Virus record (IMG/VR): IMGVR_UViG_3300031841_002721 | Location: 1-35,741 of that record | Source: a virus | Length of the DNA stretch: 35,741 bases | Reading direction: 5' to 3' (one strand) | Shown here: positions 20,592-28,802 of the stretch, in pieces | How the letters are laid out: each line of letters begins with the position of its first letter | How positions within the stretch are numbered: position 1 is the stretch's first letter | Notes under the pieces: generated by a model | What the model saw: only the letters and a program-made list of their open reading frames with translations | Databases searched by the model: none | What the model was told of the DNA's origin: nothing | Position numbers and translations under genes: made by a program

Positions 20592-22699
20592 TAAAACACC
20601 CCTTGTAAATCTTCAATCGCTTTCTTTTGGCCACGCTTCTCTTTGAACTGCTCTTCGCGCTCATTAATTAGCTTGCCTCTTTCTACGCTAGCATCTGGCG
20701 ACCATCTACCTGGAATTGATTGGAATTCACCATTAGAATCAATCACCATAACTCGGTAATCAGGCGCTCCCAATGAGGCTTTGCGGGATGTTTCTTCATC
20801 AGATAGCAGGAATACATTATCGTTCTCGAACTCCATGCCAATTGATGATTTTTTAATATCTCTGATTAATTGAGGTTTGATATAGTCTGAATTGCCGTTA
20901 ACTGAATAATAATCCTCTGGTCGGTTTTTCATGAATCCGAACTGAGACTCTTTCCAGTTATTTTGCAATATTTCAACGGCTTTAGCTTCTGCGTTATCCT
21001 CGCTCATACCAGCCTTAAAGAATGACTCAAATAAAGCGGAGTATTCAGCCTCAACAGCTTGTTTGTTAATATTATCTTGTAAGAAGTCGCCACCAAAAAA
21101 ACCCTCAAAAGCATTTTCTACTTTACTTGGGTAGTCCTCTCTTAGTTTGTCGTCTTTAATTAGTTGCTCTCTAGCCTCTATTCTAGCCTTGTCTCTTGGG
21201 TCAGTTAATTCTCTTGCTAGTTTAATAGCTTGCTCAGGCTCCATGCTTTGAGATAATGTTACTACTGAATCCATAAAAGCCCGCTGGTCAGCGCTAACAG
21301 CGCTAGGCATTCCAGGTATATTGTCTATTCTGTCTACCAAATCTGAGGCTTGCTTTATTTGATCTGGATCACCGGATAACACTTGACTAGTGATTTGCGA
21401 CTTAACCTGACTCGGAATAGTGCGAGTTTGAGCAATAAAGTTAGCATTAGCCAAGCTCTGCATCTCTGGTGGAAGCTGGCTAATATCGTCTTGAACGTTT
21501 CTTTTATAGAAGAAATCAACATCTTTTTTATTCATTTCGATAGTATTATCACCATCCATTCGGGCTAATATCCGTTTATCAGCTAAAGTGATTCGGTTTA
21601 TCTCATCTTGAGCCTTCGCTACATGAGTAAATATCGACGTTCTTTCATTGCCTTTAATGCTGCCTTTTGTGTGCAATAACTCTGTTTGCTCTACCAGTGG
21701 AGCTAAATCAACATTTTCTCCATTCTTGGCACGCTCTTCAATTAGGTTAGCTTGTATTTTAATGTTAGATATTAATTTCTCAGTCTCGATATCTCGCTGC
21801 CTGGATTCGTTAGCTATTTTTCTAGCAACATCATTAACTCTAGATTCAACCACTCTAACAAGGGAGTCTTTTTGTTCGGGGCTTAAGTCTTTTAATTTTG
21901 ACTTTCTAAGCTGCTCAACAAAGTCAGAGCCTTTAGCGAATTGCTCTTCTAAAGATAAATCTTCATTAAAGACAATTTGATCTACTTCTCTAAGTGCGCT
22001 TTGCTCCTGTATTCTTTCCGCAGTATCTTCTTTAATTTTTCTAGCTTCATCGGCTGATATTTTTCCAGACTCAACCCAAGCGTCTAGCTCAGCATTGGCA
22101 TTAATGGCCAATCTTGCTTGCTCTCCTGCATCGCCTTCTCTAACAGCGTTTAATAAGTCGTCCTGCTGTGTTTCTATGCTTGCTAATGCGGTAGCTCTCT
22201 GCTGCTCTGATTCGCGCTTAAACTGGCTATTTAGCAGCTTAGCATGGCGGTTTGATATAGATGAGTCAATATCCTGCCCTACAAGCACGGCTAATTCTTC
22301 TGGCATTCCAGTAAGTGTGCCTTTTCTCATGCCTGAGGCAGCAACTTTGAATGCTTCTGGGTCTAGCTTGTGTTCTTCTTGTAGTCGGTCTAAGCTTTCT
22401 CGGCTATCCATTGATACTTGCGCTTTATGAGCTAATATCGCCGACTGATTGAAGGATTGGCCAAATATTGTGTTGTCGCTTTCTAATTCTGGGCTTAATA
22501 CTTTACCTTCTTCGTCACGCTTAACCGATTGAGCACCCGCTAAAGCGCCCTCTTTTTGTCGAGTCTTAGCAACTTGGTTAAAAGCTAACTCACCTACTTG
22601 GTCAGATAATCCAGCAAGCATGCGTAAGTTTTGACCGGCAGTTTGATCAACCCCAGTCGGTCTTAGCTTTCCAGTGAATCCTATTTTAGTCTGAGCCAT
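20591..22699 (-). CDS. Internal virion (ejection) protein, gp15-like
   Basis: A 702-residue, strongly helical, Glu- and Gln-rich protein (MAQTKIGFTGKLRPTGVDQTAGQNLRMLAGLSDQVGEL...) with coiled-coil stretches and few Cys. It lies between the gp14-like and gp16-like genes, the fixed order of podovirus ejection proteins. T7 gp15 forms the middle part of the ejection tube in the periplasm. It ends exactly where its neighbour starts. No enzyme motif is visible. The role is inferred mostly from gene order and composition. Confidence 0.7.
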   Translation of the reverse strand: MAQTKIGFTGKLRPTGVDQTAGQNLRMLAGLSDQVGELAFNQVAKTRQKEGALAGAQSVKRDEEGKVLSPELESDNTIFGQSFNQSAILAHKAQVSMDSRESLDRLQEEHKLDPEAFKVAASGMRKGTLTGMPEELAVLVGQDIDSSISNRHAKLLNSQFKRESEQQRATALASIETQQDDLLNAVREGDAGEQARLAINANAELDAWVESGKISADEARKIKEDTAERIQEQSALREVDQIVFNEDLSLEEQFAKGSDFVEQLRKSKLKDLSPEQKDSLVRVVESRVNDVARKIANESRQRDIETEKLISNIKIQANLIEERAKNGENVDLAPLVEQTELLHTKGSIKGNERTSIFTHVAKAQDEINRITLADKRILARMDGDNTIEMNKKDVDFFYKRNVQDDISQLPPEMQSLANANFIAQTRTIPSQVKSQITSQVLSGDPDQIKQASDLVDRIDNIPGMPSAVSADQRAFMDSVVTLSQSMEPEQAIKLARELTDPRDKARIEAREQLIKDDKLREDYPSKVENAFEGFFGGDFLQDNINKQAVEAEYSALFESFFKAGMSEDNAEAKAVEILQNNWKESQFGFMKNRPEDYYSVNGNSDYIKPQLIRDIKKSSIGMEFENDNVFLLSDEETSRKASLGAPDYRVMVIDSNGEFQSIPGRWSPDASVERGKLINEREEQFKEKRGQKKAIEDLQGVF

Positions 22700-23106
22700 T
22701 ATGACCCCTGATAAACTTGTGATGCGCCTTTCAATAAGGTGCTTGTTGCTTGAGTACTGCCTGCTTGCCTAACATTTGCACCCATGCGCTTTAAATGAGC
22801 CTGTCTAAGCCTATCGCTGAGAGCATTTAACCCTTCGCTAGCGGATGACTGTTTGGCGCTTTCTAGAGCTAAGCTTTGCGGTGTACCTTCTCCGGCTGTG
22901 CCGGACATCGTTTGACTTACTACGTTGGCAGATAAAATCTTGTTTAGTCGTTGTCTGCGTTCAATCTCTTGAGCTTCTGCACTGAGCTTTTCTTGATCGG
23001 CTTGACGCTCTAATTCAAACTGTTGAGATTTAGCAGCATTCTTTTGTTGTTCAGCACTGTAAACCGCTGTGCCTGCATATAGTAATAGCATTAATGGGGC
23101 GGCCAT
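22699..23106 (-). CDS. Internal virion protein, gp14-like
   Basis: A 135-residue protein with a short hydrophobic N-terminus (MAAPLMLLLYAGTAVYSAEQQKNAAKSQQFELERQ), then a Gln- and Ala-rich helical region. This layout (short hydrophobic start, AEQQ, coiled helix, Gly/Ala/Ser-rich end) is typical of gp14-type ejection proteins that pass into the outer membrane. It lies directly after tail tubular B and before the gp15-like gene. Confidence 0.72.
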   Translation of the reverse strand: MAAPLMLLLYAGTAVYSAEQQKNAAKSQQFELERQADQEKLSAEAQEIERRQRLNKILSANVVSQTMSGTAGEGTPQSLALESAKQSSASEGLNALSDRLRQAHLKRMGANVRQAGSTQATSTLLKGASQVYQGS

Positions 23107-25580
23107 TATGAGGACTCCACTTCAAATTCGATACCTAGCACCGTCATCGGTGTAGGGTCTGGACAGGTAAAAGTCGGCATGCTTTCTCTTTGCCATCCTG
23201 CTGTATCATAAACATCATCAATTATACCTGAATAATTAACCGGTGGCGCATCCAGCGTTAGTGTGCCAAAGCTTCTGGCTGGTATATCCTGACCATCAAT
23301 CTGCATACCTGTGGTATTTAATACTCGAACATTCATCCTTAGTATCCTTTTAAGGCGCATCTGGTTGGGCCCACTACCGATATTGGTTGATAATGGCATC
23401 GGTTTAAATTCTGGGATAAACTTAATACCCACTTCTACTGCTGAGTAGTTTTGAGCTATCTCGCTAGCAGTCAATGTTACTTGGCCGCCGCTTACAGCTC
23501 TTTCATCAAGAACAATGCCATCAGCAACCAAAGTAACTGTTTCACCTTCTAAAGCTTCTAAACCTGAAATAAAGCCGGTTCCGTTGCCTGTGTGAGACAT
23601 ATCCAGCTTGGAATCGAAGTTCCACTTCTCAATAAAATAGGACTCTACGCTATTAATAGTTCGCTTGTTAACCATATAGAGACTGTCATCAACTACTGAA
23701 ACATCAGTAATAAAGCCGCTAGTTGTCCATTCAGTGAAGCCGTTGATGTCTTGCGATCTAAGTGTATTAAGAATAGTCGCAGTTCCATCGTTATTGACAA
23801 TAAACACCCAGTTAGCATCATCAGATGTTGCTCCAGATAATACCGCCACATCAACTGGGGACTTTATTAATTCAGGGCTAAGAACACTTATATCCTCTGC
23901 TGAATAGGTGTCCTCGTTGAAGTTATAAACATATCGTTTGAGGCTTTTACCGTTACGACTGACAAAAATAGTAGCTCCATCAATCTCTTTAATCTCAAGG
24001 TTGGACGAGCCTCCCGATTCGGGCTGTGGAGTAATCGCTACCGATGAAGGCGTAATAGGACTTACATTAACAGTAAATTCTGAGCCATCAGTGAATATCT
24101 GTAAGTTTCTTCCTGGGTAAACGTCGATAATATCATTCAGTTTGCGGCTTGATATAGTGGTAAATATCGCATCATCATCATCACCTTCATCTATCTCGAA
24201 ATCAAATAGACTGCCGGACTTAGATAAAAACAGCGATTGCTTTTTAGCTTTCACACCACCAATAACTAATCGGCCTTCATAAAAACAAGCTGAACGCGGG
24301 TAACCTCTTGTTGCACTCCATACATCCTCTTTTCTTGGTGAGCCGCTAACCGACTTAGTAACAGCAATCGTTTTAGAAGCGGTGCCGCTAGTGGCGAACG
24401 CAGAGAATAATTCAAAATCTTTGGTTGATTCACCGCTAATAGTGATCGTGTAAGCTGCTGCACCCGTTCTAGCTACTGATACGCCTGTTTCACCTGTTAC
24501 TGGCATATCTTGTATATTCTTCTGGATATTTAACGCTGTAGCGCTTCGCTCGTCTGCTGTAGCATCTCCAGCATAAGTGATATTCTTGCTTAAAACTCCC
24601 TCAATATCTATTTGGAAAGTATCACCAGCCACAAAGCCTGTAAAAGTCATTATTTGAACTTCACTAGTCGGAGTTGGGCTTGACGCATCATCAAAATCAA
24701 ACTGCGGAATATTGAAGAATGGCGCATCATCCAACTGCCAATCCCAGTCAGTCCCAAGATTAATTAATCTTTGCGTGGCTGTATCCTCGTGAAATAACAA
24801 CATAACTGATTCAGTCTGCTGATCTCTTAGTGCGGATAGTTGAGACTCAATATAAGGCATTTTAATATCTGCCACTCTATTCTCGGTCTCTTTATCGTAA
24901 ATAGCGCAATTACCATCAGTAAACACGCACAAGTAATTCTCATCCTTAGATGCGCTAAAATCCTTTAATTTAACTGAGCTATTGTTTGCCGTTCGCTCCT
25001 GTAGGGCAAATTCTGATAGAGTAAATTTATTGGTAGTTAAATCTATACCATCCTCTTTGATTAACCGCCAGTACCTATGTGTGCCACCAAGATAGGTTCG
25101 CATATCCCTAGCAACCGTACCTACTTCTCGAATAGTTGTTCCTTGCCAAAATGAGTTGTCATCTGACCATTGAACCACTACATCATTTGTTGAGCCTGAT
25201 ACCGTTAAAAAAATACCCCTTATATCAGCAAATTCAATCGTTTTTGCCGTCCCTAAGTCGTAATGGGCGATCACATAGGGGTCAATAGTGGATATGTTGG
25301 TAGTGGTTGTAGTTGATGTTGTGTCATCGTCATCATTGATATTGGCCGCTGTTCCACCTTCTGGCATAGTTGGAGTGGTGGTTATTCGTGACGTCTTGAA
25401 TGCTGCTGTATCAATGTAATCAGTCCCTGGTCGACGCTTTAGCCCGCCTTGAGGGATTAGCACGATATTCTTACCAACCTCTAAGCCTTTGTAGTACTGT
25501 TCAATATCAGTTCGACCCTTTATTAGAGGCGATAATACACCGCTATTAAAAGATGTTTGAATAAATCTTGATTTGGCCAT
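23106..25580 (-). CDS. Tail tubular protein B (nozzle, gp12-like)
   Basis: An 824-residue protein with the typical start FIQTSFNSGVLSPLIKGRTDIEQYYKGLEVGKNIVLIPQGGLKRRPGTDYI. The middle and end are beta-rich (GRLVIGGVKAKKQSLFLSKSGSLFDFEI, FTDGSEFTVN), as in the nozzle that closes the tail. Residues about 70-195 look inserted: a low-complexity Asp/Thr stretch and then a discoidin-like (F5/8 type C) domain (IAHYDLGTAKTIEFADIRG...VVVQWSDDNSFW...HRYWRLI). Such domains often bind carbohydrate. The gene order (tubular A before, gp14-like after) is standard. Confidence 0.82.
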   Translation of the reverse strand: MAKSRFIQTSFNSGVLSPLIKGRTDIEQYYKGLEVGKNIVLIPQGGLKRRPGTDYIDTAAFKTSRITTTPTMPEGGTAANINDDDDTTSTTTTTNISTIDPYVIAHYDLGTAKTIEFADIRGIFLTVSGSTNDVVVQWSDDNSFWQGTTIREVGTVARDMRTYLGGTHRYWRLIKEDGIDLTTNKFTLSEFALQERTANNSSVKLKDFSASKDENYLCVFTDGNCAIYDKETENRVADIKMPYIESQLSALRDQQTESVMLLFHEDTATQRLINLGTDWDWQLDDAPFFNIPQFDFDDASSPTPTSEVQIMTFTGFVAGDTFQIDIEGVLSKNITYAGDATADERSATALNIQKNIQDMPVTGETGVSVARTGAAAYTITISGESTKDFELFSAFATSGTASKTIAVTKSVSGSPRKEDVWSATRGYPRSACFYEGRLVIGGVKAKKQSLFLSKSGSLFDFEIDEGDDDDAIFTTISSRKLNDIIDVYPGRNLQIFTDGSEFTVNVSPITPSSVAITPQPESGGSSNLEIKEIDGATIFVSRNGKSLKRYVYNFNEDTYSAEDISVLSPELIKSPVDVAVLSGATSDDANWVFIVNNDGTATILNTLRSQDINGFTEWTTSGFITDVSVVDDSLYMVNKRTINSVESYFIEKWNFDSKLDMSHTGNGTGFISGLEALEGETVTLVADGIVLDERAVSGGQVTLTASEIAQNYSAVEVGIKFIPEFKPMPLSTNIGSGPNQMRLKRILRMNVRVLNTTGMQIDGQDIPARSFGTLTLDAPPVNYSGIIDDVYDTAGWQRESMPTFTCPDPTPMTVLGIEFEVESS

Positions 25581-26137
25581 TAATATCTAACCGCGATAAA
25601 TGGTTGATAGGTCATAGGTGTTTGCGGGTATTGTTGGGCGTCTCTGCTCATAGCGTCTGCTGAGGCGTTAAGATACTCTTGTGACATTTCAGCTCTAGCT
25701 GCTGCGCTATCCCTAATGGATGTAGCAAAGTCTTTAGCTAGTGCGTATTGGATTAGTTTGGCGAAATACTCAGGCCATTCTGACTCAGGCGCATTATAGA
25801 TATAATCACAGTACATCGCTTGTTTTAGATTACAGTAAATCTTATCCCCCAGTATTTGGTATCTGGTTGAAGGTTCTACTTTGATTAGCAATAAGAGGTC
25901 AGTGGGTAGCTGGTAAATGCTTTTATAGTCATTGCCTAGTGGCGTTTCAGTGGTTAGTGAAAGCTGAGCCTTAGCTCTTGCAAATCCCCACCTAGTGCGG
26001 GTTAATTCGTTTTTGACAATGGTGTCATAGAGATTAGACGCGACTATTTGCGCGCGACTATTCCCCGTTAAAGTATTGATAGGTAAATCACCAATCAAAA
26101 TAAGAGCGTTACTAATAAGATCAATCTTACTCGCCAT
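25580..26137 (-). CDS. Tail tubular protein A (gatekeeper, gp11-like)
   Basis: A 185-residue helical protein with the family pattern IDLISNALILIGDLPINTL...AQIVASNLYDTIVKNELTRTRWGFARAKAQLSL...YQLPTDLLLLIKV...YCDYIYNAPESEWPEYFAKLIQYALAKDFA. It forms the ring that joins the portal to the tail nozzle. It is followed directly by tail tubular B, as in T7-like phages. Length fits the family. Confidence 0.88.
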   Translation of the reverse strand: MASKIDLISNALILIGDLPINTLTGNSRAQIVASNLYDTIVKNELTRTRWGFARAKAQLSLTTETPLGNDYKSIYQLPTDLLLLIKVEPSTRYQILGDKIYCNLKQAMYCDYIYNAPESEWPEYFAKLIQYALAKDFATSIRDSAAARAEMSQEYLNASADAMSRDAQQYPQTPMTYQPFIAVRY

Positions 26138-26161
26138 GATGATTACCTATTGTTCCGGATA

Positions 26162-26431
26162 TTAATCCGTGTCAGTTTCTGCGATCGTTGTACCATCTGA
26201 AATATCTACAACTCCAGCTGCATTGCTTAATACAATACAAATGCTTGCTGTAGGCGTTGCAGAGTCAGTAACAAAGATAATATCTCTAACCGCTAATTCT
26301 TTAGAGGCATTATTAAAATACCCCGAAGTATTAACAGTTGCGATAGCATCCGCTGATGTATAACTCCAAATAGCCGGTGCGTTGGTGTTTGGAGAACCAA
26401 GGCGCGCCAAATTGTTTCTTGTAAATGCCAT
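26162..26431 (-). CDS. Small head-associated structural protein
   Basis: An 89-residue protein, MAFTRNNLARLGSPNTNAPAIWSYTSADAIATVNTSGYFNNASKELAVRDIIFVTD. I know this compact beta-rich pattern (NLARxG...APAIWxYxSxDAIATVxxxGYFN) from phages, usually just after the capsid gene or within tail proteins. It could decorate the head or act as a connector. It is small, without a signal peptide, and lies between the capsid and tail tubular A. The exact role is uncertain. Confidence 0.65.
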   Translation of the reverse strand: MAFTRNNLARLGSPNTNAPAIWSYTSADAIATVNTSGYFNNASKELAVRDIIFVTDSATPTASICIVLSNAAGVVDISDGTTIAETDTD

Positions 26432-26440
26432 GATAGCCTC

Positions 26441-27274
26441 CTAAGCTGTTTTAGTGTATTGGACTTTCTGTTGACCGGCTGTGTCAATTACTACTGCGCC
26501 AGCTTTGAAAATTCCGTTAGTTAACCAAGACGTGTAAAGCTCTTGATACGAGACTTCGACTTTCATATCGATACCAACCGCTAGGCCAATACCCTGCTTG
26601 TCAAAGAACCATGCATCAGGCTTACTTGCAGCCTCAGTTAATCCGCCCTCTGTTCTATCTTCAAGCACAACCATATTAAAACCAACAAGGGTATTAACAT
26701 CGCCACGAATGAGAGCTTGAACAGCCATATAATCGGAGCTAGTAGCTTTCTCATCATTTAACAATCCTTTAAGACCGCCAGATTCGATAACGCCACAAAG
26801 ACCGCCATTTCCTACACCTTGACCAACTAAGTTAGCCTTAGCGTTGATGATACCTGCCATGGTTAGGTTAGCTGCACCTAAATCAATGTCTGATGCGTCG
26901 GGCGTTGAAGCGTCCAATGCGTCGATAATGATTTGATCACAACGTCTACCGATTGCGCCTGCAACACACTCAGCTAGCTCTTGCTTTTCGTCAAAGTTAA
27001 CTTCTGCTTGATCGAAAATATCAGTGAACTCTGGAGCGTTCCAGTTTGATAGGGTTGCAGTTGGTTGGCTGTGGCTGATGTTCATCGCTGTTACCATGTC
27101 AGAGGTGCCTTTTTGATTGGCTAACCCTTTACCCATGTAGCGAAATTTACACGTATCACCTACAACGTTGTTTCTTACTCGAACATGAGGCTTTAATAAA
27201 CCCTTGTTCTGATATGCCTGTTTAACCTGTGCGACAAAGTCGGTATTGGCAACAGCGCTTAATTGAATACTCAT
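26441..27274 (-). CDS. Major capsid protein (HK97-like fold)
   Basis: A 277-residue protein directly after the scaffold gene, with the order of strand and helix features of HK97-fold capsid proteins (TCKFRYMGKG, IFDQAEVNFDEKQELAECVAGAIGRRCDQIIIDAL, NTLVGFNMVVLED, a beta-rich C-terminus). No N-terminal scaffold domain is fused to it. It has the best ribosome site in the structural region (GAGG, 8 bases), which can pair with CCTCA at 27307-27311 in its own leader. Its own promoter lies at 27399-27427, consistent with high output. Confidence 0.85.
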   Translation of the reverse strand: MSIQLSAVANTDFVAQVKQAYQNKGLLKPHVRVRNNVVGDTCKFRYMGKGLANQKGTSDMVTAMNISHSQPTATLSNWNAPEFTDIFDQAEVNFDEKQELAECVAGAIGRRCDQIIIDALDASTPDASDIDLGAANLTMAGIINAKANLVGQGVGNGGLCGVIESGGLKGLLNDEKATSSDYMAVQALIRGDVNTLVGFNMVVLEDRTEGGLTEAASKPDAWFFDKQGIGLAVGIDMKVEVSYQELYTSWLTNGIFKAGAVVIDTAGQQKVQYTKTA

Positions 27275-27324
27275 TTTGAATTCCTCAAAAAAATTATTAA
27301 CATTTCTGAGGTTTTAGCTAGATT

Positions 27325-27383
27325 ATCCCACTAGATGGGTCTTGCAAAACCTGATTTTATTTCAAATCTGGTCCCAGTGGGAT
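27325..27383 (-). promoter_or_regulatory. Capsid leader hairpin
   Basis: ATCCCACT (27325-27332) is the exact inverse of AGTGGGAT (27376-27383), with GGG/CCC extending the stem after a 4-base bulge. It begins about 9 bases after the predicted start of the capsid transcript and may protect the mRNA 5' end. A second helix, CCTCA/TGAGG (27283-27311), covers the ribosome site. Confidence 0.5.
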
Positions 27384-27398
27384 TGTCCAGTTATAGTA

Positions 27399-27427
27399 AT
27401 TATATATCGGCTGATAGATTAAGGCAA
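27399..27427 (-). promoter_or_regulatory. sigma70-like promoter for the capsid gene
   Basis: Minus-strand TTGCCT, 17 bases, TATAAT (perfect). The -35 starts 4 bases after the scaffold stop. The predicted start is near 27392, about 118 bases before the capsid gene. Confidence 0.65.
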
Positions 27428-27430
27428 TAT

Positions 27431-28102
27431 CTAAGAGACTTGCGCATACATTGCTATGATCTTTTTGTCATAAGCTGGGTCAATAGATCGCAACAAATTA
27501 CCATGCTCATCCCTTTTGAAAGCGGCTTCATTAACCTCTGCTAGTGTTAAGCCTTTACCGCCAACTGGATCATCACCATTTAACTTAGGTTGAGCAGATG
27601 CAAGCATAACCTCTTCTAAAAGCTCAACACCTGTAGATGTTTGCAGTAATTCCTCGAACCTTTCGTACTTTTCCGGCAGGTTGTTTTTTAGGTAATTATC
27701 AACCTTATCTATCCGCTGTTGAGCGTTATCGCCAAGCTTAGCCAGCTCATTCTCAACAGTGACCTCCTTATCAACACCGAGAGCAGTAGACAATAACTCC
27801 CAACCCTCAGAGAAAGCTTCTTGATTCATGTTTATCTTGCTAGCGTACTCAGTAAAGGCTGAGACTAACTCATCACCTTCTTTAAACCCTTCGATAGGAG
27901 CGTAGCCATCTTTAGGTGCCCCAGTAAAGCCGCCAAACTTAGAATTCAACTCATTGTAAGACTTACCTAGATTCTCGACGTTAGGTGCACCAGTCTCACT
28001 ATCCCAAAATCGTTCTGGGATATAATCAGGGCGCTCTGCCGCTTCCACCGCCTCAGACGTTGACTCTACTGATTCTACTGATTCTACATTTTCTTCACTC
28101 AT
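27431..28102 (-). CDS. Capsid assembly scaffolding protein
   Basis: A 223-residue acidic protein. I start at the ATG at 28102 (MSEENVESVESVESTSEAVEAAE), which overlaps the upstream stop and has GGAGGG in front. After an acidic Glu/Ser-rich arm comes RPDYIPERFWDSETGAPNVENLGKSYNELNSKFG, the common scaffold signature, then helices (AFTEYASKINMNQEAFSEGWELL...) and a C-terminal helical end that usually touches the capsid protein. It should guide capsid assembly and leave before DNA packaging. It lies immediately before the capsid gene. Confidence 0.87.
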   Translation of the reverse strand: MSEENVESVESVESTSEAVEAAERPDYIPERFWDSETGAPNVENLGKSYNELNSKFGGFTGAPKDGYAPIEGFKEGDELVSAFTEYASKINMNQEAFSEGWELLSTALGVDKEVTVENELAKLGDNAQQRIDKVDNYLKNNLPEKYERFEELLQTSTGVELLEEVMLASAQPKLNGDDPVGGKGLTLAEVNEAAFKRDEHGNLLRSIDPAYDKKIIAMYAQVS

Positions 28103-28536
28103 TACACCCTCCACGCAAATTTAATGACCCTTTTTTTACTATCTATAGGCCTTGTTTTGTTAATAATTTCTACTAGTTTTCCACCGCCATTATCAGCTGA
28201 TAAGTCATTAACACTGACCCAATCAACGCACTTATTGCCAATATAGCAACGAAAAGATTTGAACTTGTCCATATACTCAAGCTTGGTAAAGTTATACTGC
28301 CTCGCTATCTTAACAAGCCATTCATCCTTAACACCCATGCTTTTTAGTTGATTGTAGCCAGCCGTATCAATCTTTACTTCTAGCTTTGGCTGTTCTGGTT
28401 CTTTCGGCTTAAACAGCTCTCTAGGCTGTTCAGGATTATCTATTGCAGCTATTTCTTTCTCAAGGTTCTCAATCTTTTTATTATGCCAATTCTTAATCTT
28501 TAAAGCTTTAGCCTTTTGTCTTATTTCGTCGCTCAT
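28102..28536 (-). CDS. Unknown head-region protein (144 aa)
   Basis: A 144-residue basic protein. The first 40 residues are helical and Lys-rich (SDEIRQKAKALKIKNWHNKKIENLEKEIAAI), similar in layout to a small SAP/HeH-type DNA-binding helix pair. A Pro/Glu-rich linker follows (EQPRELFKPKEPEQPK), then a mixed domain with KSMGVKDEWLVKIARQYNFTKLEYMDKFKSFRCYIG. It overlaps neighbours by a few bases. It lies between a Bbp19-like gene and the scaffold. Role in the head unproven. Confidence 0.55.
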   Translation of the reverse strand: MSDEIRQKAKALKIKNWHNKKIENLEKEIAAIDNPEQPRELFKPKEPEQPKLEVKIDTAGYNQLKSMGVKDEWLVKIARQYNFTKLEYMDKFKSFRCYIGNKCVDWVSVNDLSADNGGGKLVEIINKTRPIDSKKRVIKFAWRV

Positions 28537-28802
28537 TTATCACCCACCATTGCTATTTTAGTATGTATAGATTTAACTACACCTCTTTCACCATTGTGAT
28601 ACGCTGCTTCATAGTTTGGGTTTATGGCATCCAATGATGTATTGTTATTATATATAAACCTTTCGCTTAAATCGTTGAGCACCTTAACACCATCTTCTGT
28701 TGAGAATAGACGCTTATAGGCCTTAGCTAGACCGAGCGTTTTTTCTGCTTCAAGCTTTTGTTCGTGTGTTAACTCTTTGCCTTCTAAGTCTGACCAGCTC
28801 AT
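28533..28802 (-). CDS. Bbp19-like small head protein
   Basis: An 89-residue protein with the pattern KAYKRLFSTEDGVKVLNDLSERFIYNNNTS...YEAAYHNGERGVVKSIHTKI. This matches the Bbp19-like phage domain: a helix, an F-s-T-x-D-G-x-x-V-L stretch and a final G-x-R-x-V helix. Proteins of this type occur next to the portal and scaffold of many podoviruses. Its role there is unknown, and it may be a minor head component. It overlaps the portal stop by 4 bases. Confidence 0.75.
   Translation of the reverse strand: MSWSDLEGKELTHEQKLEAEKTLGLAKAYKRLFSTEDGVKVLNDLSERFIYNNNTSLDAINPNYEAAYHNGERGVVKSIHTKIAMVGDK

Noticed and set aside
15089-26137. Many plus-strand frames of 60-130 residues within the virion genes
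   Set aside because: They are complements of long, intact minus-strand genes, with Leu/Ser-rich random composition and no ribosome sites.
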